From Rhipicephalus microplus (Eukaryota > Arthropoda > Arachnida > Ixodida > Ixodidae), in contig NC_134709.1 in the NCBI RefSeq assembly GCF_043290135.1, positions 71,104,456-71,168,455 of the forward strand: DNA of 64,000 nucleotides. The letters are read 5' to 3'. The notes beneath the pieces are model-generated. The model made no database searches and had not been told where the DNA came from. It was given only the letters and a program-made list of their open reading frames with translations. Shown here one piece after another: positions 55,111 through 64,000 of this stretch (the stretch's first letter is position 1; each line of letters opens with the position of its first letter). The position numbers were made by a program, and so were the translations under genes.

Positions 55111-55237
55111 GCGGCCTTGAAAACTAACACGACTCAAACTTGAAGTAGACACACATATTGGGCCCGTGGCAAAGCAGCTCCAGTGCATTACGCGCCACAA
55201 AAGCGGTGCTGACTTTCTTCCTGGCCACAAGAAACTT

Positions 55238-55411
55238 TGTAAATAGTGTTGTCTACATGTGTGGCTGTATGCGTTGTGTATTTATTGTATAAAGAAAATT
55301 TATTAAGCAGAAAGTTGATGCTTGGAAAGCTTAGAAGGCGATGCATCAGCCGCAATTTCCCGAGCTCGAGCCACTGTTGCACACTCGATGCTGCTGCCTC
55401 TGCGCCTTACA
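55238..55411 (-). repeat. 3' LTR of a second minus-strand Gypsy
   Basis: 174 bp, TGTAA...TTACA. On the minus strand it follows the polypurine-like GTGGGGCCAT and includes two AATAAA signals in its second half. The first ~60 bp on minus (GCGCAGAGGCAGCAGCATCGAG...) recur at 60217-60271. Confidence 0.65.
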
Positions 55412-55449
55412 ATGGCCCCACGGAGAAAAAAAGGAGCCATCCTGGCGAC

Positions 55450-56915
55450 TTAGTCCTGTGCAGGTGGCGTTGAACCGTGGTACTGCTTGAGCCTCGGGAC
55501 GTGTACAACCTCGCGGTTGCGACGTCGCAAGTCTGATGGTGGCGTAAGAGGCTCAATGAGGGGTAGTTTACTGGCAAAGTTTGTTCGAGAATACGATATG
55601 GCCCATCGTACTTTGGCAGAAGTTTGGAAGAGAGCCCAGGTGTGCGATGCGGCACTGACAGCCATACAAGAGCACCCGGAAGAAAAACGGGAGTGGAGGT
55701 CTGGGCATCAGGAATTGCTTTTTGTCTGTTTTGGTCATCGCAGGTAAAGCGACGAGCTAACTGGCGGCATCCTTCTGCGTGTCTGTCGGCGTCCAAGATC
55801 GGTAGGCACTCGGACGCGTCCAGTCGATAGGGCAAAACGGTGTCAATGGTGTGAGAGGGGTGACGGCCGTAGAGGAGGTAAAAAGGGGAGAAGCCTGTTG
55901 TCACTTGCGTTGCCGTATTATAGGCGTATGTAATGAATGGGAGGAGTAAGTCCCAGTTAGAGAGGTCAGGCGTCACATAAATAGATAGCATGTCACCGAG
56001 AGTACGATTAAAGCGCTCGGTAGCCCCATTGGTTTGAGGGTGGTACGCGGTACAAGTGCGATGTACAGTAGCACACTCAGCGAGCAATTTTTCGATGACC
56101 TCGGACAAGAAGGCGCGGCCGCGGTCACCGAGGAGCTCTTGAGGGCCTCTATGACGCAACACAAAATGACGCAGTAGGAAAGTAACAACCTCCTGTGCTG
56201 TAGCCGTTTGAAGAGCAGCGGTCTCAGCATAGCGCGTTAGGTGGTCGATAGCAACTATTATTAACCTGTTGCCAGTCGGAGTCAATGAAAGTGGCCCATA
56301 AATATCTATTCCAACCCGTTCGAAGGGTCGGGAAGGGCACGGTAAAGACTGCAGTTCACCGGCGGAGGAGTGTGGTGGAGATTTTCGGCGCTGACATTCG
56401 GCACAAGAGCGGACGAAGTTGCGGACGAAGGTATACATACCACGCCAGTAGTAGCGATGTCGAAGCCTTTCGTAGGTCTTGAAGACTCCTGCGTGGCCAC
56501 ATTGTGGCTCAGCGTGAAAAGAGGAACAAATCTGCGACCTCGGGGTTCGTGGAACGACGAGCAGCCACTTGCGTCCCTCTGGTGCGTAGTTGCGTCGATA
56601 GAGAAGCGTGTCATGTATCGAGAAGTGTGGAACTTGGCGCCGAAGCGTTCGCGTCTTTGGGAGTTCAGAAGTATCGGAGAGATGACTGAGGAGAGACGCA
56701 GTCCACGGGTCATTGCGTTGTTCGATAACGATGGTGTCAAAGTCAAGAGATGACAATGCGGAATCGCAAGCGGAGTCAGCTCTGGCATTTTGGGACAGGG
56801 GGTAACGAAAAAAGGCGTCGGCGTCAGCATGCTTCCGTCCTGACCGATAAACCACGCGTACGTCGTAATCTTGAATTTTCAACGCCCAGCGAGCGAGGCG
56901 GCCAGATGGGTCTTT
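55450..56915 (-). pseudogene. pol: Gypsy integrase with late RNase H
   Basis: Minus frame from 56882: [12 protein letters not shown] (RNase H/integrase link), zinc-binding part ([18 protein letters not shown]...CAECQRRK), core with D (RVGIDIYGP), D ([10 protein letters not shown]) and E ([12 protein letters not shown]), then [33 protein letters not shown] (GPY/F-like). A frameshift near 55580 moves the true C-terminus ([14 protein letters not shown]) into another frame, with its stop at 55450-55452. The catalytic triad is intact. The C-terminal phrase closely parallels that of the Gypsy at 39852 (DIVHVARLKQYN). Confidence 0.88.
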
Positions 56916-57890
56916 TTACATCGAAAGCCAGCACAGCGCGTGGTGGTCGGTCACGACGTCAAAAAAACGACCATAAAGATACGGGCGAAACTTTCCAAGG
57001 GCCCACACAAAGGCCAAGCACTCCTTTTCTGTGACGCTGTAGTTGCTCTCAGCCTTGGTAAGTGTGCGAATAGCGTATGCCACGACGTATTCCTGATGTT
57101 CCGGTTTACGCTGTGCGAGCACAGCACCCAGGTCTACACCACTGGCGTCGGTGTGGATTTCAGTTGGAGCTTCAGGATCGAAATGGCGTAGAATTGGTGG
57201 CGTCGCGAGAAGCCGTCGCAAGGTGGTGAAAGCCTCGTCGCAGGCAGGGGACCACGATAAGAGGTCTTTACAGCTGCTGAGAAGTTGCGTGAGAGGTGAT
57301 ATAATAGACGCGAAGTTTCGGACGAATCGCCGGAAATACGAACACAAGCCGATGAAACTTCGACGTTCTTTGATGGTGGCAGGTTTAGGAAATGCCGTAA
57401 CAGCTCGCAATTTCTCGGGATCCGGGAGGATGCCTTCCTTTGAAACAACGTGGCCCAAAATGTTCAGCTGACGCATGGCAAATCGACATTTTTTGAGGTT
57501 TAATTCGTTAGTTAAGTAAGTAAGCACGTGCTGAAGGCGACGTAAGTGTTTTTAAAAGTTAGGGGCGAAGACCACGATATCATCGAGGTAACACAAGCAT
57601 ATCTTCCATTAGAGTCCACGCAGGATGTTGTCCATTATTTGTTCGAACGTTGCAGGGGCATTGCAAAGTCCAACGGGCATGACGGTGAATTATTATAAAC
57701 CGTCTGGCTCGACAAAAGTGGTTTAGGGGCGATCGGCCTCCGCCATAGGCACCTGCCAGTAGCCTGACCGCAAGTCTAACGAGCAAAAAGAACTCGGCAC
57801 CCTGCAAACTGTCCAAAGCATCGTCAATGCGCGGTAGTGGATAGATATCCTTCAGCGTGGTCCTGAGTTTGGTTTGCAATCCTGCAAAAA
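56916..57890 (-). pseudogene. pol: Gypsy RT remnant and RNase H
   Basis: 56916-57527: RT end ([31 protein letters not shown]) and RNase H ([41 protein letters not shown]). 57580-57890: KDIYPLPRIDDALDSLQGAEFF, then frames break; remnants of the GYWQ, CNAPATFE and YLDD regions are recognisable only across frames. Confidence 0.85.
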
Positions 57891-58990
57891 ATGAATTCAA
57901 CTTTTTGGTTGAAAATCTACTCCGGTTTTTGACAGCACAGACGGGTACAAAACGATTTGTCTTGTAGTCAGCATCAAGAATATTTGACCCGTTGGGATTT
58001 GTAGGACTATATACTATTGCCATACGAATATTGTTTCAGAGACTGTGGATACGAGGAATTGGCTGGGATGAAGTAATACCCAATGACCTGCAAAAAGAAT
58101 GGAATGAGTGGGTCATCCAGCTGCCGCAACTGCAAGACGTCGTCGTTCCTCGCTATCTGGGCGGCGGAGCAAGGAAGACCAATGTGCTTAGTACATGTAT
58201 TTTGCGATGCCAGTCCAGCGGCATACGGAACAGCGATATACGTCGTATCGAGTCCTGAGGAGCCGATGCTGTTGATCGCGAAGTCCCATGTAGCACCCAT
58301 TAAGGAGACAACGCTGCTGCGATTGGAGCTGCTGGCTGCCTTAATCGGCTCAAGAATGTTGGCATACGTGAAAAGGGCTTGGAGGAATGTTGAAGTTGAC
58401 TACACGATGTGGACAGATTCCGCCATTATGTTGTCATAGATAAAAGGTGACGTCAAAAAGTGGAAACAGTTCATAGCGAACAGAGTCAATGAAATTAGGT
58501 GCACTACAGATCCATCGAAGTGGAGATACTGTCCTGGAACAGACAACCCGGCTGACCTACTCATACGTGGCGCGACGCTTGAAAGACTGCTGTGCAGCCC
58601 AAAATGGTGGCATAGTCCCGAGTGGCTAACTAAACCGATGTCTGAATGGCCCCTACAGTTCAGTGAACTAGACATAGTAGAAGCGACCCAAGGTGAAGTT
58701 ACAACAGTCCACATCGCACTAATGACACGCTTCTCAGTTCCGATAATTGATATTCAACGATACAGCAGGCTTCAGCACCTACTCAAAGTCACTGCGTGGA
58801 TTTTCAGATTTACTGACCGATGCAGAAAAAGAAGTAATCATACAGGACATATTGTGGCAACAGAACTCCTGAACGCTGAACAGTATTGGATAAGATGTAC
58901 ACAAGAGCAAGGCTTTCTTGAAGAACTCACCACTTTGACCAACGGCCAACCAGTCCAGTCTACATCTCGAATCGCTGAACTACACCCGTG
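57891..58990 (+). pseudogene. pol: BEL/Pao Pol fragment: RT end, RNase H, pre-integrase
   Basis: Plus strand: ASRIFDPLGFVGLYTI and WDEVIPNDLQKEWNEW (RT/RNase H link typical of BEL/Pao), then VFCDASPAAYGTAIYV (RNase H), RLELLAALIGSRM, MWTDSAIML. A TAG at 58437-58439 replaces an expected Trp codon, followed by KWKQFIANRV, WRYCPGTDNPADLL. The end is LNAEQYWIRCTQEQGF...SRIAELHPW, where integrase should begin. Instead the sequence jumps to Gag at about 58988. Confidence 0.85.
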
Positions 58991-59510
58991 GGACTGGACC
59001 GTGTGCTCAACTTCCTGTGTATCGAGCTGGAAAGCCTGGAGAACATGTATTTTAAGGATGCCAAAGGACGAGAACATGGAGCACTCCCCGTGGCCAGTCA
59101 GTCGACGTACTCTCGGCGTGGGAAACCGACGTCATCTGTGCTTCACAGCAACTCGGTACGAGAAAAAAAGGACAACTGCGTATTCTGCTCGTCCAGCCAT
59201 CACTGATCGAAAGCCTGCACAGCTGACTTGTCACTGACGCAGAAGAAGGAACTGCTTTCCAATGACAAAAGGTGTTTCCGCTGCACCACCAAAGGACATC
59301 GGGCACGCGACTGCAAAAAGAGGATTTCCTGCTCTAAATGCCAAGCTCGACACGCTACAAGCATGTGCGATCCCTATAGCTGTTCGCGAATATGAGACTA
59401 TGCTAATAAGAACTACAAAAAAACTACGACAGTCTGTGCATCACTTGGAAGAAGACCCATCAAGGAAGACTCTACCACTTCTGTTTTTCTTCAGACTTTC
59501 AGAGCATGGG
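58988..59510 (+). pseudogene. gag: BEL/Pao Gag C-terminus with zinc fingers
   Basis: In one frame: VLNFLCIELESLE, then CVFCSSSHH, an in-frame TGA (59204-59206, Arg expected), KAC, CFRCTTKGHRARDC (C-X2-C-X4-H-X4-C) and CSKCQARHATSMC, then a second TGA near 59396. This three-part Cys-His pattern is typical of BEL/Pao Gag. It lies downstream of the pol fragment, reversed from the normal order. Confidence 0.82.
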
Positions 59511-60216
59511 CCATGAATGATGACACCTGCCGCTACATACGAGGCGTTTTCGATGGTGGCAGTCAGAGGACTTTCGTAACTGAAGATCTGTCCAAGCACC
59601 TCAAGCTGAAAAGCGTGGGAGCAACTCGAATAGCCTTCAATACTTTCGCACATACATCGGACGAAGAGGCTAAGAGGTGTCACATAGTAGAACTACGACT
59701 GCGAAGCCAGTTTTCCGACACGGAAATAGTCTTAACTGCAACAGAGATCCAAAGCATCTGCCAAGACATCGCAGAGACTGCAATGGACGAAGCCTTCGTT
59801 GCGTCTTTCAAGAAGCTGGGAAACGATGTTGCCGATGAGCTCCAACATGCATCTATCATAACTAAGAGTGGCATCAGCGTACTTATCGGGTCCGATCAGA
59901 TGTGGAAAGTGTTGACCGGCGAATTTTCATGGTGCAAAAGCAACGAATCAATGATCGCACTGAACTTTAAGCTTGAATGGACCTTCCAGGGAAGCACATC
60001 GCACTTGGTGTCCCACCCAACTACTTCACAAATGATGGTGTGCGTGTAAAAGCCCAAGCTACCGATTCCGACGAAATATTGCGCTCCTTTTGGGAACTTG
60101 AAAACATAGGAATTACGGACACGATAAACAAGCCACCTGAAATGAGCAACACCATGAGGCAATTTGAGCAAACGATTAGCTTTATCAACGGAAGATATGA
60201 AGTGACTTCCGAGCTT
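59511..60216 (+). pseudogene. BEL/Pao protease region up to the start of RT
   Basis: Plus frame: RGVFDGGSQRTFVTEDLSKHL, the BEL/Pao aspartic-protease block. The expected D-S-G reads D-G-G, so it is probably inactive. It continues to VLIGSDQMWKVLTGE; a frameshift near 60000; then SFWELENIGI and FEQTISFINGRYEV (the protease/RT junction). It stops abruptly at about 60200, where LTR-like sequence begins. Confidence 0.82.
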
Positions 60217-60294
60217 CCGCAATTTCCGAGCTCGAGCCACTGCTGCACACTCGATGCTGCTGCCTCTGCGCTGGAGTACTTCCTCTTCTTTACA
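60217..60294 (-). repeat. LTR fragment of the second minus-strand Gypsy
   Basis: CCGCAATTTCCGAGCTCGAG...CTGCCTCTGCGC matches 55350-55406 with few changes, then extends to TTTACA at 60294, giving a TGTAAAG start on the minus strand. It probably represents the 5' LTR; about half of it is missing. Confidence 0.62.
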
Positions 60295-60344
60295 ATTGCT
60301 GTAATTATTCTAATCATCACCCAGCTCCAGAAGTAGCATATCAT

Positions 60345-60490
60345 GCAAAAAGTGATACAAACATTTCCAGCTCTTTATTACTTGTCACAGTACTTGTCAA
60401 TTTCCAGCTCTTTATCAGCATATTTTATCTTTCTCTCTGGGTGCATTTGCTGCTACGCCCGTCTAGGCGGGTTGGTTTCATGTATGTCTA
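60345..60490. repeat. Short direct repeat, otherwise unremarkable
   Basis: TTTCCAGCTCTTTAT occurs at about 60363 and 60400 (37-bp spacing). No gene. Confidence 0.5.
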
Positions 60491-60497
60491 CTTTTAC

Positions 60498-60782
60498 GGG
60501 CGAAGCTTCTTAAGGCGTTGGTCGTGCGTCCCGTCGTGTGTGTATTCACCTCCTATTAGGTCTTGAAGCGGTCTATAAAGGGTGGTACTTGTACATATAA
60601 CGAATGCATATCTGCTGAAAATGCAAGATACTAGATGGCGTTACTGGCAGTTTGATACGCGCAAGGCGGCTGTGGCTCTCACTCGAAGACGGAACCTCGA
60701 TGTGTGAGTGTGCGAGAAACTAGGAATGACGTCACACGAACACGTTGGCGATCGCGTGTTTGTTGGCGGTGCCGTACGCTAG
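60498..60782. repeat. Dispersed repeat edge (GAAGCTTCTTAAGGCG)
   Basis: GGCGAAGCTTCTTAAGGCGTTGGTCGTGCG resembles the sequence near 37378-37412 and, inverted, near 25832-25850. It is probably a MITE-like repeat, with the other end not identified. Confidence 0.4.
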
Positions 60783-60995
60783 ATGGCACGTTGTAGTAAA
60801 ATAAAAGCCGTTTTGCGGTTGTGCGGCGCGCGTGAGGCAGAAGCGTGCCGTGAAGTTGTACGGCGGCGCCGACAATATCCTGCCGTACGGGAGCAGGAGG
60901 CCCAATCAGCATGGCATGCACACACAGCGTTGTTCACGTCTTTGAATGATGATCAACTGGGCGAATTACTCGGAAGATTCACGGTTTACCGATGA
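60783..60995 (+). other. Small Arg/Glu-rich open frame in repeat DNA
   Basis: 70 codons from an ATG; the middle is AREAEACREVVRRRRQYPAVREQEAQ, a pattern (EA-x-R-RRRR-x-P-xxRxxEA) that I recall in tick repeat-encoded frames. No domain of known function. It is probably not an expressed gene. Confidence 0.25.
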
Positions 60996-61199
60996 TTCCC
61001 TCCGGAGATTTGCCTCCTCATCTTCATTCACCACGTGAACATTCTGTGATTTTTTCAGGTTAGTAGCCTCTTCTATGGTGGGCTTTTGCGTCTTGTATAC
61101 TAGATAGGCTTTTTTGAATAAAAAAGAAGACGGGAGCTTCAGATTCGTAATTTTACGCTGAATCTGGGGCAGCTCGGTATGCACTAACATCAAAACTGG

Positions 61200-61730
61200 C
61201 GGTACCTAGAGTAATGGCGGTGATCTTGGAATAGGCTCTGGCATTCCTCTCCACCGGAGTGCTTATAACTGCGATGTTCTGAATCATATTCAGGCATACC
61301 GCGTCTTACGTGACTTCTTCCTCACTGAGTGCTGCAGCCACTGCGAATGACTTCATAAAGTTACTTTGACTCACAGTTCTCATGTCCAGGCCATTTCTCG
61401 GTCTCACGATGACGCGATGGTGATCTTTTGGAAGGTGAGGAAGTCTAGAAGCAGTGATAAGACGCTTCTTCACCGCAGCTCGGGAGCGCTGAGGCAACCA
61501 CGCGTCGCCGTGCATAGAGACGCTTGCTTGCGTCTCGGTTTTGGGGGTATGCGTCCCACGAAGTTTACGTTCAGTGGTAGCCACAGACCACCCAGAGTCT
61601 TGAAGATCATTGATAGTGATATCCTTCCCATCAAAAGAGACTTGCATAGACAATCCGTGCGTAGAGCGCTGAAACACCCTTCCGAGAAGGGCTGGCGGCC
61701 GCGCCGCCGTAGCATCAGCCAAGCGCACTC
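61200..61730 (-). pseudogene. LINE ORF1 remnant (I-type, tick family)
   Basis: On the minus strand: LITASRLPHLPKDHHRVIVRPRNGLDMRTVSQ, then FAVAAALSEEEVT, an in-frame TAA (61304-61306), and further matching frame (NMIQNIAVISTPVERNARAYSKITAITL). I recall this as the ORF1 protein of tick LINEs related to the I-type elements above; the match is from memory. It breaks off near 61200. No ORF2 follows. Confidence 0.5.
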
Positions 61731-62100
61731 AGCTGAACAGATGGGCAACCAGAAGAGTCTCGAAAAAAGGTCAAAAAGCTCACCTACAGTGAAATACTTG
61801 GTATTGATGTAGTCCGTGCAGTTTTATGCGTCGACTGGCACCAAAAGACGCTCACAAATGCACAAAAAACTGTCCAAAACATTTTCGAATGCGGAGCCGA
61901 TGTTTTCACATCCACACGAGACGGCGTCCCCCTAGTGGCGCCAATAAGGAGATAGAGACAAAAAACGGAAGAAAGGCGAAATAGAAAGTGAGGTAAAGAA
62001 CTACAAAGACAGAAAAATTGGGAGATCCCACGCACAGTGGGAATCGATGATATGTGAATCACGAATGAGGAAGGTTCATATGTCACTTTAAAAGCAGTAC
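61731..62100 (-). other. Probable 5' region of the LINE ORF1 remnant
   Basis: On the minus strand this precedes ORF1 and reads ...CTCTATCTCCTTATTGGCGCC... then ATG-rich sequence. Called from position only; no promoter recognised. Confidence 0.35.
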
Positions 62101-62149
62101 AACGTTACAAGGCGGAAGTAAATTATGGCGTACACGACTTCCATGTGAT

Positions 62150-63330
62150 GATTATCATGCTTGGACGTGTCATTTACTTTCTTCATCTATTTACGTCATC
62201 TGATACTGAATTTGGTATAAGTGGAGCTAGCAAAACAGCCTCGAGCGTGCTATGAGCGTAGCAAGTAGTCAAGTTTTAGATGACACGTATGCCATGATTA
62301 TCATGTTTGGACGTGTCATTTATCTTTGTTGTCTACTCACGTCACCTAATGCCAACGTTGGTATATGTAGAGCTAGTGCAATGGCGACGAGCGCGCTATC
62401 AGCGTAGCATTTAGTCATGCCTTACATGACACGCCTATCATGATTATCAAGTTTATACGTGTCATATACCTTCGTAATTCATTAACGTCACGTAACACCA
62501 AATTTGGTATATGTGGAGCTAGTGAAACGTCGGCAAACGCATCATAAAGGGCCCATATACTCCGACGTATCGTTGACGCACGTGCACGCTGGGCGCGGTG
62601 ACGCTACGCAAGCAAAACGCGAGCCGCTATAAAGTCTGGCGCCAGGTGTGACCGGGGCGACCAGTGTCCGTTGGCGCATCCCGGCGGCAACTGGCGTGAA
62701 ATGCAAGATGCTGCATTTCGCGCCAATGACGGTATTCAGACAGCACTGGGTGTGCCTCTCTTTGTGACGGAGGAACGCCGGGCGCCCCAAACGCGCATGT
62801 GTTGCGGCGCAGGCAGATCGGAGCCTGGCGTGGCATCACTGGCGTGACGCGACAAAACGAACTCCAGCGCCCACGCGCGCCGAGTCACAACACAGTGTAA
62901 TTGCAGCTTGAGTGTTCCATGTAGACATCCTCTTACATGACACGCATCTCATGATTATCATGATTGCGTCAATAAGATACTTTAGTCATCCGTTCACGTG
63001 ACTTAATACCAAATTTGACTTATGTGAAGCTAGCAAGACGGCCGTGAGCGCATCATGAGCGTGGCATGTAGACATGTTCCTACAAGACAGGCATATTATG
63101 ATTATCATGTTTGAACGTGTCATTTACCCATTTCGCCCATTCGCGTCACGCAATACCGACCTTGCTACATGTGAAGCTGGCGAAACGGCCTCGAGCTCAT
63201 CATGAACGTAGCATGCACTCATGTTCTGACATGACACGCATCTTATGATTATCATGTTTGCATTAGTCACATACCTTCATCCTTCATTCATGTCTGTTAT
63301 ACGGAAATTTGTATATGGGAAGCTAGTGAA
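62150..63330. repeat. 146-bp satellite array, six units, interrupted
   Basis: The anchor GATTATCA(T)G starts at 62150, 62296, 62442, 62953, 63100 and 63247. Spacing is 146, 146, (511), 147 and 147. The long gap is one unit plus about 365 bp of foreign sequence. Units share GACGTGTCATTTA, CACGTCA, TTTGGTATATGTGGAGCTAGT, CGAGCG and GACACGC blocks at about 75-80% by eye. No protein. Confidence 0.92.
62543..62915. mobile_element. About 365-bp insertion in the satellite
   Basis: Foreign, GC-rich sequence starting near AAGGGCCCATATACTCCG and ending near GCAGCTTGAGTGTTCC, inserted in the third satellite unit. It contains an internal inverted repeat (GTGAAATGCA/TGCATTTCGC, near 62695-62722). No terminal inverted repeats or coding sequence are evident. 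Called a mobile element only because it is a clean insertion. Confidence 0.5.
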
Positions 63331-63357
63331 ACGGCCATGAGCGCCGTTTCACTAGCT
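63321..63357. repeat. Perfect 15-bp-arm hairpin at the satellite end
   Basis: AGCTAGTGAAACGGC (63321-63335), a 7-base loop, then its exact reverse complement (63343-63357). The left arm is the normal satellite sequence; the right arm is an inverted copy of it. Confidence 0.95.
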
Positions 63358-63362
63358 CACGG

Positions 63363-63409
63363 GAGGTGGGTGATGATAACATCACCCACCTCACTAGAGG
63401 TGGGTGATG
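63363..63409. repeat. A-A'-A triple repeat (13 bp)
   Basis: GAGGTGGGTGATG (63363-63375), ATAA, CATCACCCACCTC (63380-63392), ACTA, GAGGTGGGTGATG (63397-63409). The middle copy can pair with either neighbour, with 4-base loops in both cases. Confidence 0.96.
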
Positions 63410-64000
63410 ATAAAAGGACAATCACAGATTAGCTCCTTTCGGTGACGCGCTGCTGCCGGGACTGAATCACTAGTGTACCATGTTCGCATGCCTTATTCCT
63501 ATGACTGCCGCAATGCCCCAATTTCGCTGCGTCACCCGAAGACGCCACGCACCCGCATTGCTCATGTTTGAATTTCCCCGCTGGAAAAATTCGTCTGCGA
63601 GAAGAAGGGGTTGTGACGTCCCCACAATCAAGGCCTTTTAAGATGTTTACGTCTTTTTGCCCACGCATTGGAAAAAAAAGAAAAGAAACCTCCCGGTGTA
63701 ACAAATACGTGTTCCGGAGTTGAGTTCGTAGAAGTATTCTGTCAACGGTTTTGGCAGGCCCACCGCGCAAACATCAGGACCGGGAGGTGGCTTGTTTTCT
63801 ATAGACACTACGATGCACCCTGCGCACCCTTCAGATTTATGGCCTGGGGGGCAGCATAGCGCCTCTTGCTGGTTCTGTAAAAGCGACCCTGCTGCGCCTG
63901 TACAGGGCCTGACCTGACATTCCGTCAGCATTCGCGGCTGCCAAGCTCATTACTGCGTTCTGCCCGGATGACCGCCTGTGGCGTTGAAGGATGAAGGGGC
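63410..64000. other. Non-coding, nothing recognised
   Basis: Open frames on the minus strand (63429-63770, 113 codons; 63647-63931, 94 codons) overlap and have no known domain. Confidence 0.4.

Larger units (their letters stand above)
55412..57890 (-). mobile_element. Second minus-strand Gypsy, RT to integrase remnant
   Basis: Carries RT (damaged), RNase H and integrase on the minus strand. The 5' half (gag, protease, early RT) is absent; at about 57890 the sequence switches to plus-strand BEL/Pao. A matching LTR piece at 60217-60294 suggests the original element spanned to there and was invaded or rearranged. Confidence 0.82.

Noticed and set aside
62150..63330. CRISPR-like array
   Set aside because: Units are adjacent tandem repeats of 146 bp diverging along their whole length, not short identical repeats with unique spacers, and the DNA is eukaryotic.

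Overview
The window looks like nuclear DNA of a hard tick (Ixodidae, probably a metastriate genus such as Rhipicephalus, Dermacentor, Hyalomma or Haemaphysalis). The species is inferred from the repeat families I recognise, not from a search. No complete host protein-coding gene is visible. What can be supported is a dense, nested set of transposable elements in AT-rich non-coding DNA, plus satellites and inverted repeats.

Layout. 0-10.8 kb: mostly non-coding, with an (AC)n tract, a probable solo LTR, a fold-back repeat, a minisatellite-cored element, a TACGGA-rich repeat split by a perfect 49-bp-arm palindrome, and a tRNA-derived sequence. 10.8-25.3 kb: a CpG-richer block ending in a good splice donor, and a few possible exons and a terminal exon that may belong to one long-intron host gene (weak evidence). 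This interval also holds a 5'-truncated I-type LINE with a 14-bp target-site duplication (15.5-18.4 kb) and several tRNA-derived SINEs, one nested inside another. 26-37 kb: two diverged copies of an L1/Tx1-like LINE lie head to head. The right-hand copy is split by a nearly full-length CR1/Jockey-group LINE (31.8-36.1 kb). That LINE has a tandem 234-bp 5' repeat and an ORF1 carrying a 2A ribosome-skipping motif (DVEENPGP), followed by a coiled coil and an RRM-like domain. 37-38.8 kb: another minisatellite-cored element. 38.8-45.4 kb: an RTE-type LINE on the minus strand is interrupted by a structurally complete Gypsy LTR retrotransposon with LTRs that look identical. 45.9-49.8 kb: a decayed Gypsy copy containing a second I-type LINE. 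50.4-50.6 kb: a (GATA)n tract and minisatellite. 51.7-55.1 kb: a minus-strand Mag-like Gypsy with LTRs, a TSD and a hairpin in its leader. 55.2-60.3 kb: a minus-strand Gypsy remnant surrounding scrambled plus-strand BEL/Pao fragments. 61-62 kb: a LINE ORF1 remnant. 62.1-63.3 kb: a 146-bp satellite array interrupted by an insertion and ending in hairpins.

How the parts relate. The elements act as parasites on each other: LTR elements and LINEs supply autonomous enzymes (RT, RNase H, integrase, endonuclease), while SINEs and MITE-like repeats presumably borrow them. Order of insertion can be read from the nesting. The most notable item is the 2A-bearing LINE, whose 5' repeat unit is exactly 78 codons long and is itself open in the ORF1 frame.
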